DNA of 64,000 nucleotides from Corynebacterium bovis DSM 20582 = CIP 54.80 (GCF_030408615.1 NZ_CP047187.1:2418001-2482000); one strand, 5' to 3'. Positions 13,570-23,188 are shown, numbered from the stretch's first letter. Numbers and translations are program-made. Notes: a model not told the origin generated them from the sequence alone.

Positions 13570-14609
13570 TGCCGCTCACCTGCCCCGAGCGCCAGCACCG
13601 CGTGGTCGAGACGCGGCTCGGTGACGCGGACCCCGTGGTCGGACGCAAGCCCGTCGAGGGTCCCGGCCGCCTCGGCCGCCGCCATGTCCACGGTGACGCG
13701 GCGTGCGCCGCCGGTGGCGTCGTCGAGAAGGATCCGCCCCTGCCCGCGGACCGCGAGAGCCGAGCAGACCCGGCCGACCGCCACCGACGACCCGGTGAGG
13801 ACCCGCATCCGCGCGGTGAGGTCGGCGACGGGGACGACCTCGCGGACGGTCGCGTCCGCCATGAGCATGACGGAGTCGAGGACCCGGGAGGCGTCGTCGA
13901 TGTGGTGGGTGGACATGACGACCGTGCGGGGGTTGCGCCCGATGTCGTGGAGCAGGTGGCGGTAGAAGAGGTCACGGTTCTCGACGTCCAGCCCGAGGTA
14001 GGGCTCGTCGAGGAGGGTCACGGGCGCCTGCGCGGCGAGTCCCGTGACAATCCCGACCATCGACCGCTGCCCGCGCGACAGGTCGCTGACCTTCTTCCGC
14101 GTCTCCAGGCCGAAGTCCCGGACGAGGCGGGTGGCGAGGTCGTCGTCCCACGTCCGCCACCGCCGCGCGGCCACGGCGAGCACCCGCCCGACCGTGTAGC
14201 TCCGGGGCAGCGGGACGTCCGCGCCGGCGAGGACGAGGGAGCCCAGCACCTCCGGGTTGTCGAACACGGGACGGCCGTCGACCGAGACCGTCCCCGACGA
14301 GCACAGCTGCCCGGCCATGATCCGCAGCAGCGTGGTCTTGCCGACGCCGTTGCGGCCGACGAGCCCGTGGACCTGCCCCAGCGGGAGGTCGAAGGAGATG
14401 TCGTCGAGCACCGGCGGCCGGGCCGAGGTCACCGACCGGAACCACCGCGCGAGGCGCCGGATGCTCCGGTCCCGGTGGTCGTCGGTGCCGGCGGCGTCGC
14501 CGGCGGTGCGGGACCCGGTGCCGGAGAAGGCCTTGGTCACGTGCCGCGCGGAGAGCATGCCCGGGCGGGCGTCGTCGGTGGCTCGGTCAGGGGCGTGTCC
14601 GTCGGACAT
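13566..14609 (-). CDS. ABC transporter ATP-binding protein
   Basis: The 347-residue protein has all the motifs of an ABC ATPase: Walker A GRNGVGKTTLLRIMAG (near residue 100), signature LSRGQRSMVGIVTGLA, Walker B VTLLDEPYLGLD and the switch His in VVMSTHHIDDASRVL. A ~100-residue tail follows the nucleotide-binding domain. The ATG at 14609 follows AAAGGA. A longer form from the GTG at 14753, which overlaps the GntR stop codon as GTGA, would add 48 residues made of a PATDRPTGPETP-like repeat. I consider that less likely. The neighbouring permease is its probable partner. Confidence 0.9.
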   Translation of the reverse strand: MSDGHAPDRATDDARPGMLSARHVTKAFSGTGSRTAGDAAGTDDHRDRSIRRLARWFRSVTSARPPVLDDISFDLPLGQVHGLVGRNGVGKTTLLRIMAGQLCSSGTVSVDGRPVFDNPEVLGSLVLAGADVPLPRSYTVGRVLAVAARRWRTWDDDLATRLVRDFGLETRKKVSDLSRGQRSMVGIVTGLAAQAPVTLLDEPYLGLDVENRDLFYRHLLHDIGRNPRTVVMSTHHIDDASRVLDSVMLMADATVREVVPVADLTARMRVLTGSSVAVGRVCSALAVRGQGRILLDDATGGARRVTVDMAAAEAAGTLDGLASDHGVRVTEPRLDHAVLALGAGERQ

Positions 14610-14642
14610 GACGGCGTCCTTTCGTTGGTCGCGTGATCGCGT

Positions 14643-14745
14643 GGTCGGGCGGTCCGTGGCCGGGTGGGGCGTCTCCGGGCCGGTCGGGCGGTCCGTGGCC
14701 GGGCGGGGCGTCTCCGGGTCGGTCGGGCGGTCCGTGGCCTGGCGG
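14643..14745. repeat. 39-bp tandem repeat, about 2.6 copies
   Basis: GGTCGGGCGGTCCGTGGCC recurs at 14643, 14682 and 14721. The 39-bp period equals 13 codons, so the frame stays open between gntR and the ABC ATPase and the repeat could be translated as an N-terminal extension. Confidence 0.9.
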
Positions 14746-14749
14746 GCGG

Positions 14750-15124
14750 TCACTCATAGAGGCCCCGGCTCTCGGCGACGCGGAGGAACAGGGAGTGGAC
14801 GTCGTCGCGCGTCATCTCCAGCTTCACGGCCTCGTCGACGAGCGGTGCCAGGTACGACGCCGCGAACTCCGCGCGGCGACGCGTCAGGATCCGCTCCCGT
14901 GCCCCTGCCTCGACGAACATGCCGATCCCGCGGCGTTTCGCGAGGATGCCCCGCTCGACGAGGAGGGTGAGGCCCTTGCGGGCCGTCGCCGGGTTGATGC
15001 CGTGGAACGCGGCGAGCTCGTTCGTCGACGGGGCCCGGTCGCCCTCCGGCAGGGAGCCGTCGACGACCGAGTCCTCGACGAGGTCGGCGACCTGCCGGAA
15101 CAACGGCGCAGCATTCTCGTCCAC
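14750..15124 (-). CDS. GntR-family regulator, YtrA-like
   Basis: The 124-residue protein is a winged helix-turn-helix (residues ~8-75) followed by a short helical tail of ~45 residues. Segments LFRQVADLVEDSVVDGSLPE, PSTNELAAFHGINPATARKG and ERGILAKRRGIGMFV are diagnostic of GntR proteins; the small C-terminal domain is typical of the YtrA subfamily. These repress adjacent ABC transporter operons. Its likely operator is the perfect palindrome at 15257-15280. It is the first gene of the operon with the ATPase and permease. Confidence 0.92.
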   Translation of the reverse strand: MDENAAPLFRQVADLVEDSVVDGSLPEGDRAPSTNELAAFHGINPATARKGLTLLVERGILAKRRGIGMFVEAGARERILTRRRAEFAASYLAPLVDEAVKLEMTRDDVHSLFLRVAESRGLYE

Positions 15125-15256
15125 GTCACCTCCTGTCCTCCGCCGACTCCGTGGTCCGGCCCGTGCACCGGGCCCGGGCGGGCCGTCCGCTCCGCCTCCC
15201 GCCGTGCGTGGCGGCGGCGGACCCGGCGGCCTGTCGGCCCGGCCGACACCCTGGCC

Positions 15257-15280
15257 GGTTAGTTACCCATGTAACTAACC
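15257..15280. promoter_or_regulatory. Perfect 10+4+10 palindrome, probable GntR operator
   Basis: GGTTAGTTAC, spacer CCAT, GTAACTAACC: two fully complementary 10-bp arms, about 130 bases upstream of the gntR start and 357 bases upstream of the divergent NYN gene. Being A/T-rich inside GC-rich DNA, it is also the likely promoter position. The 15125-15256 and 15281-15636 flanks show no gene. Confidence 0.8.
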
Positions 15281-15636
15281 ATAGAGGTGGTCCCGGCCCG
15301 GCGCAACGGTTCCCACACCGGCTCCCGCACCGGTTCCCGCACCGCCCGCCACGACCGGGCGCGCCACGCCGGGGGTGCAGCCCGTCCACCTCCGCCGGGG
15401 GGACCACCCGCGGTCCCCGCCGCGCGGAACCCTGCGCAGCAGCGCAGCTCCGCCGACGCCGTTCCCGCGCGCTCCGCCGGCGGCCCGGCGGCCCGCGTCC
15501 CCGCATCACGCGGATGCTGCATGGGGCACACTGGAGGCGGAACAGACAGCGCCCCGGCTGCGGCCCGGATGACGGGCCCGCACCGGGGCGGCCGATGAAC
15601 ATGCGTGATGACCACAGAAATTTGAAGTGAAGGACC

Positions 15637-17298
15637 ATGCTTGAACGCACACAGGTGTACGTCGATACCTCTTATCTCCTCGCGAGCTTTTACAATTCCT
15701 GGGAAACGGGCGCCCGGGCCCAGCTGGAGATCGACCTCCCCGAGGTCGTCGCCGTCCTCGACAGGATGGTGACCTCACAACTCCACCAGCCGGTCCACCG
15801 GCAGTTGTGGTACGACGGGATCCCCGATTCCGGACCACACCGTTACCAACGTTCCCTCCGCGCGGAGCCCGGGGTGCAGCTCCGCGCGGGACACCTCATC
15901 GAGTGGGGTGACCGCCGCACGCAGAAGGCCGTGGACACCCGGCTCGTCGCGGACATGGTCACCGCCGCGTTGCGCGGCCACGTCTCGGACATCGCCCTCG
16001 TGTCCGGTGACGCCGACATGCTCCCAGGCGTCGAGGAGGCCGTCACCGCGGGCGTCCGCGTCCACCTCTACGGCTTCGGGTGGGACTCCGTGTCCGCGAA
16101 CCTCCGGTTCGCCTGCGACACGACGACGATCCTCGACCCCCGCGAGGACTTCCGCGACTGCATGCGCCTGCAGATCCTCGAGGGCCCGCTGCCGCCGAAC
16201 GTGGAGCCCACCCCGCCCGGCGCCCGGCACAAGCCCCTCGGCGACGCCGAACCGCCCGAGGACCCCGGGGCCTCACCCGTCCCCGACGTCCGCGTCCCCG
16301 AGCCGGGCTCGCACCGGCCAGGGGGGTCGACGGGGACCGCCGCGGGATCCGGGCCCGCGGGTTCCGGGGCGGCGGGCACGGGGTCCGGTCAGGGGACGAC
16401 GGACACCGCGCCGGCCGGCGCAGTGGACGGGGCCGGCGCCGCGGCGGCGTCGACCCCGCCGGCCGCGGACGGTGCCGCGGCGGACCGGGCCGCGGACGGC
16501 GTGACGGCCGGGGCGGGCACGCCCACGGCCACGCCGACGCCGGGTTCCACGCCGGGTTCCACGCCGGGTGCGACGTCGGGGGCCACGCCGGGTGAGACCT
16601 CCGGGGCGACGGCACCGACGCCTGCCTCGACGCCGTCACCGGGCACGACGCCCGGCGCGACCGCGCCCACGCCGACGCCGGGTGCCACGCCCCGCCCCAC
16701 GGCGGACGGCACGGCGGCCCGGTCCGGTGGACCGGCGGGGACGGCGTCGACACCCGGGACGGGGACCACGGCGGACCCGGTCCCGAGCTCCGGTCCGGCT
16801 CCGGGTCCGAGTCCGGATTCGACCTCGACCCCCGCCCCGGAGCCCACCGCGGACGCCACGGACACCCCGGACACCGCGGACGCCGGCGACACGCCGCCGA
16901 CGCCGACGCCGCCGAGCGCAAGCCCGAGCCCGGCCCCGAGCCCGGCCGACGCCCCCCGCCGGACCGCGCCGAACCCGTCGATGATGGCCCCGCGACGGAA
17001 ACTCCGCAGCCGGTACGTCCCCCTCCCCCAGGAGGTGTGGGTCTCCGGGGGCACCCAGAACCCGTTCGACGTCGGCCAGCAGTACGCCGTGTGGTGGTTC
17101 GACAACGCCGCGACCGAGGAACAGCGGGACGAGGCCCACATCCTCTCCGGCGGCGGACTCCCGTCCGAGATCGACCGGCCGCTGCTCCAGTTCGCCTGCG
17201 AGACGCTCCACGAGTACACGCTCAACGAGCATCAGCGGGTGAGCCTCCGCGACGGCTTCCACGCCGGGATCCGGACTCTCCTGCTCCGGAGGAACTGA
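15637..17298 (+). CDS. NYN (PIN-like) domain protein with long Pro/Thr-rich linker
   Basis: The 553-residue protein starts with an NYN domain (residues ~5-180), a PIN-like nuclease fold expected to act on RNA. Acidic residues at the usual places are visible: YVDTSYLLASFYN, KAVDTRLVADMV and DIALVSGDADMLPGVEEAV. Residues ~190-445 are low complexity, rich in Thr/Pro/Gly/Ala with TPGSTPGSTPGAT-type repeats, surely disordered. The last ~100 residues form a folded domain (VWVSGGTQNPFDVGQQYAVW to GFHAGIRTLLLRRN) that I cannot name. GAAGGA precedes the ATG. Related proteins occur in other corynebacteria as far as I recall; the substrate is unknown. Confidence 0.85.
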   Translation: MLERTQVYVDTSYLLASFYNSWETGARAQLEIDLPEVVAVLDRMVTSQLHQPVHRQLWYDGIPDSGPHRYQRSLRAEPGVQLRAGHLIEWGDRRTQKAVDTRLVADMVTAALRGHVSDIALVSGDADMLPGVEEAVTAGVRVHLYGFGWDSVSANLRFACDTTTILDPREDFRDCMRLQILEGPLPPNVEPTPPGARHKPLGDAEPPEDPGASPVPDVRVPEPGSHRPGGSTGTAAGSGPAGSGAAGTGSGQGTTDTAPAGAVDGAGAAAASTPPAADGAAADRAADGVTAGAGTPTATPTPGSTPGSTPGATSGATPGETSGATAPTPASTPSPGTTPGATAPTPTPGATPRPTADGTAARSGGPAGTASTPGTGTTADPVPSSGPAPGPSPDSTSTPAPEPTADATDTPDTADAGDTPPTPTPPSASPSPAPSPADAPRRTAPNPSMMAPRRKLRSRYVPLPQEVWVSGGTQNPFDVGQQYAVWWFDNAATEEQRDEAHILSGGGLPSEIDRPLLQFACETLHEYTLNEHQRVSLRDGFHAGIRTLLLRRN

Positions 17299-17358
17299 CC
17301 CGGCGGGAACCGGCCGGAGCGGCCGGCCACCCACAGCGGGTGTGCCAAGATGTGACAC

Positions 17359-19464
17359 ATGAGTGATACCGAGACCCCGGCCGGAGCCGCCGGATCACGC
17401 GGACCGGCCGGAGCCGACGGAGCCGACGGCCTCACCGGCGCGGCCGTCGCGGCCCGCGCCACCGCACGCCCCGGGACCCCCGGCCGCACCGACGCGGCCG
17501 ACACCCCCGGCGCCCCGGACCGGCGCACCCCGCCCGGCGCGGTCGCCACGGTCGTGGCCACCGTCGTCGCGGCCGTCGCCGGCGGCGCCGCCACACTCGT
17601 GCTCTGGTACCTGCTGAAGACGACGCACTTCCCGTCGTTCAACGCGAGTTTCGACTCGAAGGCGCTGGCCACGGCCACGCTCTGCGTGGTCGTCGTCGTC
17701 ACCGCCGGGCTGCTCCACCTCCGCGCCCACCCGACGTGGCGGCCCGCCACGGACCGGGGCCGCCGGGTGCTGCGCGCCGTCACCGAGGCGGCGGCGCACC
17801 TCGCGCCGGCGGGGCTCGTCGTCGGCGCGCTCGGGCTGCCGCTGTCCGCCTCCCGCCTCTACCTCGGCGGCATCAGCGTGGACCAGGCGTTCCGCACCCA
17901 GTTCCTCACCCGCATGGCGGACACCCCCGGCTACGCGGACATGGCCTACCCCGGGCAGCCGAGCTTCTACCCGGGGCTGTGGTTCTTCACCGGCGGGCTG
18001 TTCTCCCGGGTCACCGGGCTCGCCGGGTGGGCGGTGTTCCAGCCGTGGGCGCTCGTCACCCTCGCCGCCGCCGGGTGTGCCCTCGTGCCCGTGTGGCGGC
18101 GGATCACCGGGTCGTTCACCGTCGCCACCGCGGCCGCGACGGTGACGACGGCCGTCGTGCTCTTCATCGCCCCCGGCGAGCCGTACGCCGCCGTCGTGGG
18201 GATGGGCGTGCCCGCCGCGCTCGTGCTCGGCCGGCGCGGACTCCACGGCGGCCGGTTCGCGCTGCTCGGCGTGACGGTGTTCCTCGGCCTGTCCGCGAAC
18301 CTGTACACCCTGTTCACCGGCGTGACGGCCCTGACGCTCATCGCCATGGCCCTCGCCGCTGCCGTCGGCGGGCGGACCCTCGCCCCGCTGTGGCGGCTCG
18401 TCGCCGCGGGCGTGGGCTCCGGGGTCCTCGCCCTCGTCGGGTGGGCCCCCTACCTGTACCGGGTCCTCACCTCCCCGACGGGTGTCAGCGGCCGGGCGCA
18501 GCACTACCTGCCGCTCGAGGGCACGGAGCTGCCGACGCCCTTCTTCGCCGCGCCGCTGCTCGCGATCCTCGGCGCGGTGTGCGTCATCTGGCTCATCGTG
18601 CGGTCCCGCTCCGGCACGGCGCGGGCGCTGACGTGGGGGCTCCTCGCGTCGTACGTGTGGGTCGTGCTGTCGATGCTCATGACGGTGACGGGGACGACGC
18701 TCCTGGGGTTCCGGATGGGGCTGCCCATCGCCGCGATCCTCGGCGTCGGCGGGGTCATGGCCGTCGTCGACGCCCGGTCCGTCGGCCTCCGCCGGCTGTA
18801 CCCGCAGGTCATGACGCCGCGCTGGGCGCACGTGACGAACCGGGTGCTCACCGTCGTCGCCGTCGTCGCGGCGCTGTCCTTCGTCGTCCAGATCCCGTGG
18901 CACCAGCGTGACGAGATCGACCGGGCGTACACCGACGTCGACGGGGACGGGGTCCGCGCCGACCAGTTCCCCGCGGACGACACGGTGTACTACAAGGACG
19001 TCGACGCGGAGATCCTCGCCCACCGCCCGGACCGCACCGGCACGGTCGTGCTCTCCGACGAGCAGAGCTTCATGGCCTACTACCCGTACCACGCCTACCA
19101 GGCCATGACCGCGCACTACGCCAACCCGCTCGGACAGTTCGACGCCCGCAACAGCGAGATCGAGTCCTGGACCGGGATCACCGACCCCGACCGCCTGCGG
19201 GCCGCGATGGACGCCGCGACCGCCGACAAGGGCTGGGCCGGCCCGGACGCGCTCGTCCTGCGCGGGTCCCTCACCGGGCTCGACCGGGACGGCTACGGCC
19301 GCCCCGACCCCGGCACCACGTTCAGCTACCGCATGGCCGACGACATCTACCCGAACAACCCGAACGTCCGCTTCCGCACCGTCGCGTTCCACGCCGAGGC
19401 CTTCGCCACCGGGTGGTCGCTGCGCGAGGTCGGCCCGTTCGTCGTCGCCGTCCGCACGGACTGA
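17359..19464 (+). CDS. aftA: Galactan 5-O-arabinofuranosyltransferase
   Basis: AftA (701 aa) transfers the first arabinofuranose from decaprenyl-phosphoarabinose onto galactan, priming the arabinan of the mycolate cell wall. After a disordered ~55-residue N-terminus come about eleven membrane segments, with the conserved loop ISVDQAFRTQFLTRMADTPG and DMAYPGQPSFYPGLWFFTGG between the early ones. A ~180-residue extracytoplasmic C-terminal domain follows (from VDGDGVRADQFPADD). Direct adjacency to emb is the classical arrangement in this order of bacteria. A CAAGAT hexamer 7 bases before the ATG may be a weak leaderless -10 box. Confidence 0.9.
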   Translation: MSDTETPAGAAGSRGPAGADGADGLTGAAVAARATARPGTPGRTDAADTPGAPDRRTPPGAVATVVATVVAAVAGGAATLVLWYLLKTTHFPSFNASFDSKALATATLCVVVVVTAGLLHLRAHPTWRPATDRGRRVLRAVTEAAAHLAPAGLVVGALGLPLSASRLYLGGISVDQAFRTQFLTRMADTPGYADMAYPGQPSFYPGLWFFTGGLFSRVTGLAGWAVFQPWALVTLAAAGCALVPVWRRITGSFTVATAAATVTTAVVLFIAPGEPYAAVVGMGVPAALVLGRRGLHGGRFALLGVTVFLGLSANLYTLFTGVTALTLIAMALAAAVGGRTLAPLWRLVAAGVGSGVLALVGWAPYLYRVLTSPTGVSGRAQHYLPLEGTELPTPFFAAPLLAILGAVCVIWLIVRSRSGTARALTWGLLASYVWVVLSMLMTVTGTTLLGFRMGLPIAAILGVGGVMAVVDARSVGLRRLYPQVMTPRWAHVTNRVLTVVAVVAALSFVVQIPWHQRDEIDRAYTDVDGDGVRADQFPADDTVYYKDVDAEILAHRPDRTGTVVLSDEQSFMAYYPYHAYQAMTAHYANPLGQFDARNSEIESWTGITDPDRLRAAMDAATADKGWAGPDALVLRGSLTGLDRDGYGRPDPGTTFSYRMADDIYPNNPNVRFRTVAFHAEAFATGWSLREVGPFVVAVRTD

Positions 19465-19500
19465 GCCGGCGGGGCGGCGGAGGGGACCGTCGTCCCCCGT

Positions 19501-19573
19501 CCCCACCCCTGACCCCACGGGGGTCGACGCACCCCTCCCCACCCCTGACCCCGTGGGGGGTCGACGCACCCCT
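19501..19573. repeat. Two 36-bp tandem units, each with a hairpin
   Basis: Units at 19501 and 19537 both read CCCCACCCCTGACCCC and contain a self-complementary block (GACCCCACGGGGGTC and GACCCCGTGGGGGGTC). The paired hairpins lie between aftA and emb and may slow or end aftA transcription before the separate emb promoter. Confidence 0.75.
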
Positions 19574-19639
19574 CCGCGACGGGACAGGTGCGGCTCGCCC
19601 AGGCTGTGTCGCCGGTTCCGTCTTCTCCTTTCACTGCCG

Positions 19640-19645
19640 TAACAT
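19640..19645 (+). promoter_or_regulatory. -10 box of a probable leaderless emb promoter
   Basis: TAACAT lies 8 bases before the GTG at 19654. There is no Shine-Dalgarno, which supports a leaderless message. Confidence 0.5.
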
Positions 19646-19653
19646 GTGCGCTT

Positions 19654-22600
19654 GTGTCACGAGCCGATGAAGAACCCGAACTCCCAGGAACAGCAGCACC
19701 CGGCGGTGAGCGCAGCACCCGGGAACGTCGCAGCAGGCTGAAGACGGTCGCGGCCGTCGCCGGCCTGCTCGGTTTCGTGCTGTTCTGCCTCACCCCGTTC
19801 CTGCCGGTGAAACAGACCCAGTCCTCCTTCTCCTGGCCGCAGGGCGGGGACCTGCGCAGCGTCACCGCGCCGCTGACGGCCTACCAGCCGGAGAAGCTGG
19901 ACATCACCCTCCCCGTCGCCGAGGCGCGCCACCTCAACGAGGGCCAGACGACCGTCCTGTCGACGGTCCCCCGCGAGTCGGAGGACCCGACGCTGCGCGG
20001 CATGTTCGTGCGGTCGACCGACGACGGTCTCGACGTCGTCCTGCGCAACATCGTCCCGCTGTCCGTGAGCACGAGCGAGCTCGCGTCCCTCCCCGACGAC
20101 GCCGTGCTCCGCATCACCTCCGACGCGGAGCGGACGCACGTGTGGATCCCCGACGCGAAGGACTCCTCCGGCCGCCCGCTCGAGGGGGCCATCGACGACG
20201 ACATCCGCCCGATGGTCACCGGCATCTACTCCGAGATGACCGACACCCCGGAGAACACCTCCCACGCCGTCGACGCCGGCCTCACGGTCGACGTCACCGT
20301 GGACTCCCGCTTCACCTCGTCGCCGGGCGTGCTCAAGTACGCGGCGATGTGGGCCGGCGTCGCGTTCACCGTCGTCGCCCTGTGGGCGCTGCACCGGATG
20401 GACGTGCTCGACGGCCGGTCCCGGCCCGGCAGCCGCTTCCTCCCGCGGAACTGGTGGCGCCCCCGGTGGCTCGACGCGGTCGTGGGCTTCTTCCTCCTCG
20501 CCTGGTACGTCATCGGGGCGAACACCGCCGACGACGGCTACCTGCTGACGATGGCCCGGGCCAGCCGCGAGTCCGGCTACATGTCGAACTACTACCGCTG
20601 GTTCGGCGTCTCCGAGTCCCCGTTCGGCGCACCGTACTACGACCTCATGGCGGTCATGACGCACGTGTCGACCGCGTCCGTGTGGATGCGGCTGCCCGGG
20701 CTCATCGCCGGCGTCCTCACGTGGCTCATCCTCTCCCGTGAGGTGCTCCCGCGCCTCGGCACGAAGGTCAACCAGCGGCGGGTCGCCCACTGGACGACCG
20801 CGGCGGTGTTCCTCGTGTTCTGGATGACGTACAACAACGGCCTGCGGCCGGAGCCCGTCATCGCCCTCGGCGCGCTGCTGACGTGGGTGAGCATCGAACG
20901 CTCCATCGCCACCGGCCGGTTGCTCCCGGCCGCGTTCGGCGTGATCTTCGCGGCGTTCTCCCTCGCCGCCGGGCCGACCGGCCTCATGGCCGTCGCCGCG
21001 ATCCTCGCCGGCCTGTCCAGCCTCATCCGCATCGTCATCCGGCGGCTGCCGCTGCTCGACGCCCCGCGCGGGTCGTCGCGGCGCCGCATCGCCGGCGCGG
21101 TCACCGCGCAGGTCGCGCCGTTCCTCGCGGCCGGGACCGCGGTGCTCATCGCCGTCTTCGGCGACCAGACGCCCGCCACGGTCATGGAGGCGATCCGCCT
21201 CCGCGGCGACGTCGGCCCCGCCCTCGCCTGGTACGAGGAGCCGACGCGGTACACCGAGCTGCTCAAGCAGACGGTCGACGGCTCGTTCCCCCGGCGGTTC
21301 GCGGTCATCATCATGATCCTGTGCTTCATCGTCGTCGTCGCGTCCATGCTGCGGAACCGGCGCGTGCCGGGGACCGCGCACGGCCCGGCGATCCGGCTGA
21401 CGCTCGTCATCATCGGCACCGCGTTCTTCATGACCTTCACGCCGACGAAGTGGACGCACCACTTCGGCGTGTACGCGGGCCTCGCCGCGGCCCTCGCCGG
21501 GCTCGCGTCCGTCGCCGCGTCGCACATGGCACTGCGGTCCCAGCGGAACCGGGTGCTGTTCATCGGCGCGGTGCTCATGATCTTCGCCTTCACCCTGTCC
21601 GGCACGAACGGCTGGTGGTACATCTCCAGCTTCGGCGTGCCGTGGTACGACAAGTCCATCCAGGTCCACGGCATCGAGGCGTCGACGGTCATGCTCGTCA
21701 TCGCCCTCCTCGTCCTCGCGTGGGGCGTGCTCGTCGGGTTCCGGGGCGACATCCGCACCGCCCGCGCGCAGACCGAGTCCGAGGTGCGGGACGTCCCGCG
21801 GGAGGAGGCGCGCCGCGCGCAGCGCTTCACGGGTATCGCGGCGTCCCCGATCGCGGTCGTCACCGCGCTCGTCGTCGTCTTCTCCTTCGGCTCCCTCGCC
21901 AAGGGGTTCGTGTCGCAGTGGCCGGCGTACAGCGTCGGCAAGGGCAACCTGGAGGCGCTCACCGGGAACACCTGCGGCCTCGCCTCGGACGTGCGCGTCG
22001 AGACCGACACGAACGACTCGATCCTCCCCGTCGCCGACGGCAGCCCCCTCAAGGACTCGCTGACGACGAAGGTCTCCCGCGGGTTCGAACCGAACAACAT
22101 CCCGAACCGGATCGAGGAGGAGGACGGCGACGGCTCGGCGTCCCAGACGTCGACCGTCTCCACCGACGCCTACGAGACCTCGGGCGACCAGAGCGGGCAG
22201 GACACCGGCACGACCGGCGGACTGCAGGCGGACACCGGCGTCAACGGGTCCCACGCGCACCTCCCCTTCGGCCTCGACCCGCACCGCGTGCCCGTCGTCG
22301 GCTCCTACACCGACGGCCTCCAGCTGCCGGCCGAGACGACGACGAAGTGGTTCACCCTCCCCGAGCGCTCCCCGGACCAGCCGCTCATCAGCATCTCCGC
22401 GGCCGGACGCATCGCCTACAACGACCTCAACGGGGTCGCCCAGTACGGCCAGGACGTCACCCTCGAGTACGGCCGGCGCACGTCCGGCACGGACCCGAAG
22501 TCCGGCGACGTCAACGTCGACTGGATGGGCTCGGTCGTGCCGATGGACATCGGCACCGCCCCCGAGTGGCGGAACCTGCGCGTCCCCATGTCGGAGATCC

Positions 22601-23094
22601 CGGACGACGCGGACGTCGTCCGCATCCGGGTCGTCGACATGAACGTGACGAAGGACCAGTGGGTCGCCGTGACCCCGCCGCGCGCGCCGCACCTGCAGTC
22701 GATGAACGACTACGTCGGGTCGACCGCGCCGACGCTCCTCGACTGGTCCACCGCCCTGCAGTTCCCGTGCCAGCGGCCGTACGACCACTGGGCGGGCGTC
22801 GCCGAGGTGCCCGAGTTCCGGGTCTCGCCGGACCACCAGGCCCGGAAGATCCACTCCCCCGTCCAGGACTACTACGGCGGCGGGGCCGGCGGGCTCGTCC
22901 AGATGACGACCCGCTCCGAGGAGCTGCCGACCTACCTCGTCGACGACTGGCAGCGGGACTGGGGTGTGCTCGACAAGCTCACGCCGTTCCCGAACGGGCA
23001 GGACGAGACGCCGAAGCCCGTGACGCTCGACACGGCGGAGGTGACGCGCTCCGGGATGTGGTCGCCCGGGCCGATGAAGCACAACATGAGCTGA
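19654..23094 (+). CDS. emb: Arabinosyltransferase Emb (ethambutol target family)
   Basis: The 1146-residue membrane glycosyltransferase (GT53) extends arabinan in the cell wall using decaprenyl-phosphoarabinose. Order: a cytoplasmic N-terminus, one membrane segment, a ~220-residue external domain, a polytopic core, then a ~440-residue C-terminal external domain with carbohydrate-binding character. The family motif with paired Asp, NTADDGYLLTMARASRESGY, is near residue 290, followed by SNYYRWFGVSESPFGAPYYD. The GTG at 19654 was chosen over an earlier in-frame start because of the TAACAT box and the typical start MSRADEEPE. A single emb gene after aftA is the Corynebacterium pattern, against embCAB in mycobacteria. 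Confidence 0.95.
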   Translation: MSRADEEPELPGTAAPGGERSTRERRSRLKTVAAVAGLLGFVLFCLTPFLPVKQTQSSFSWPQGGDLRSVTAPLTAYQPEKLDITLPVAEARHLNEGQTTVLSTVPRESEDPTLRGMFVRSTDDGLDVVLRNIVPLSVSTSELASLPDDAVLRITSDAERTHVWIPDAKDSSGRPLEGAIDDDIRPMVTGIYSEMTDTPENTSHAVDAGLTVDVTVDSRFTSSPGVLKYAAMWAGVAFTVVALWALHRMDVLDGRSRPGSRFLPRNWWRPRWLDAVVGFFLLAWYVIGANTADDGYLLTMARASRESGYMSNYYRWFGVSESPFGAPYYDLMAVMTHVSTASVWMRLPGLIAGVLTWLILSREVLPRLGTKVNQRRVAHWTTAAVFLVFWMTYNNGLRPEPVIALGALLTWVSIERSIATGRLLPAAFGVIFAAFSLAAGPTGLMAVAAILAGLSSLIRIVIRRLPLLDAPRGSSRRRIAGAVTAQVAPFLAAGTAVLIAVFGDQTPATVMEAIRLRGDVGPALAWYEEPTRYTELLKQTVDGSFPRRFAVIIMILCFIVVVASMLRNRRVPGTAHGPAIRLTLVIIGTAFFMTFTPTKWTHHFGVYAGLAAALAGLASVAASHMALRSQRNRVLFIGAVLMIFAFTLSGTNGWWYISSFGVPWYDKSIQVHGIEASTVMLVIALLVLAWGVLVGFRGDIRTARAQTESEVRDVPREEARRAQRFTGIAASPIAVVTALVVVFSFGSLAKGFVSQWPAYSVGKGNLEALTGNTCGLASDVRVETDTNDSILPVADGSPLKDSLTTKVSRGFEPNNIPNRIEEEDGDGSASQTSTVSTDAYETSGDQSGQDTGTTGGLQADTGVNGSHAHLPFGLDPHRVPVVGSYTDGLQLPAETTTKWFTLPERSPDQPLISISAAGRIAYNDLNGVAQYGQDVTLEYGRRTSGTDPKSGDVNVDWMGSVVPMDIGTAPEWRNLRVPMSEIPDDADVVRIRVVDMNVTKDQWVAVTPPRAPHLQSMNDYVGSTAPTLLDWSTALQFPCQRPYDHWAGVAEVPEFRVSPDHQARKIHSPVQDYYGGGAGGLVQMTTRSEELPTYLVDDWQRDWGVLDKLTPFPNGQDETPKPVTLDTAEVTRSGMWSPGPMKHNMS

Positions 23095-23188
23095 GTCCGG
23101 GCGCGCGCGCTGCGCGCGGGCTCTGCGTACGGGCTCCGCACGGGCTCCGCGCGGACGACGTACGAACAGCGCACGGACTGCGCGAAAG

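Noticed and set aside
17395..19569. A 724-codon open frame antisense to aftA
   Set aside because: No domain, strongly biased composition; aftA is the real gene.
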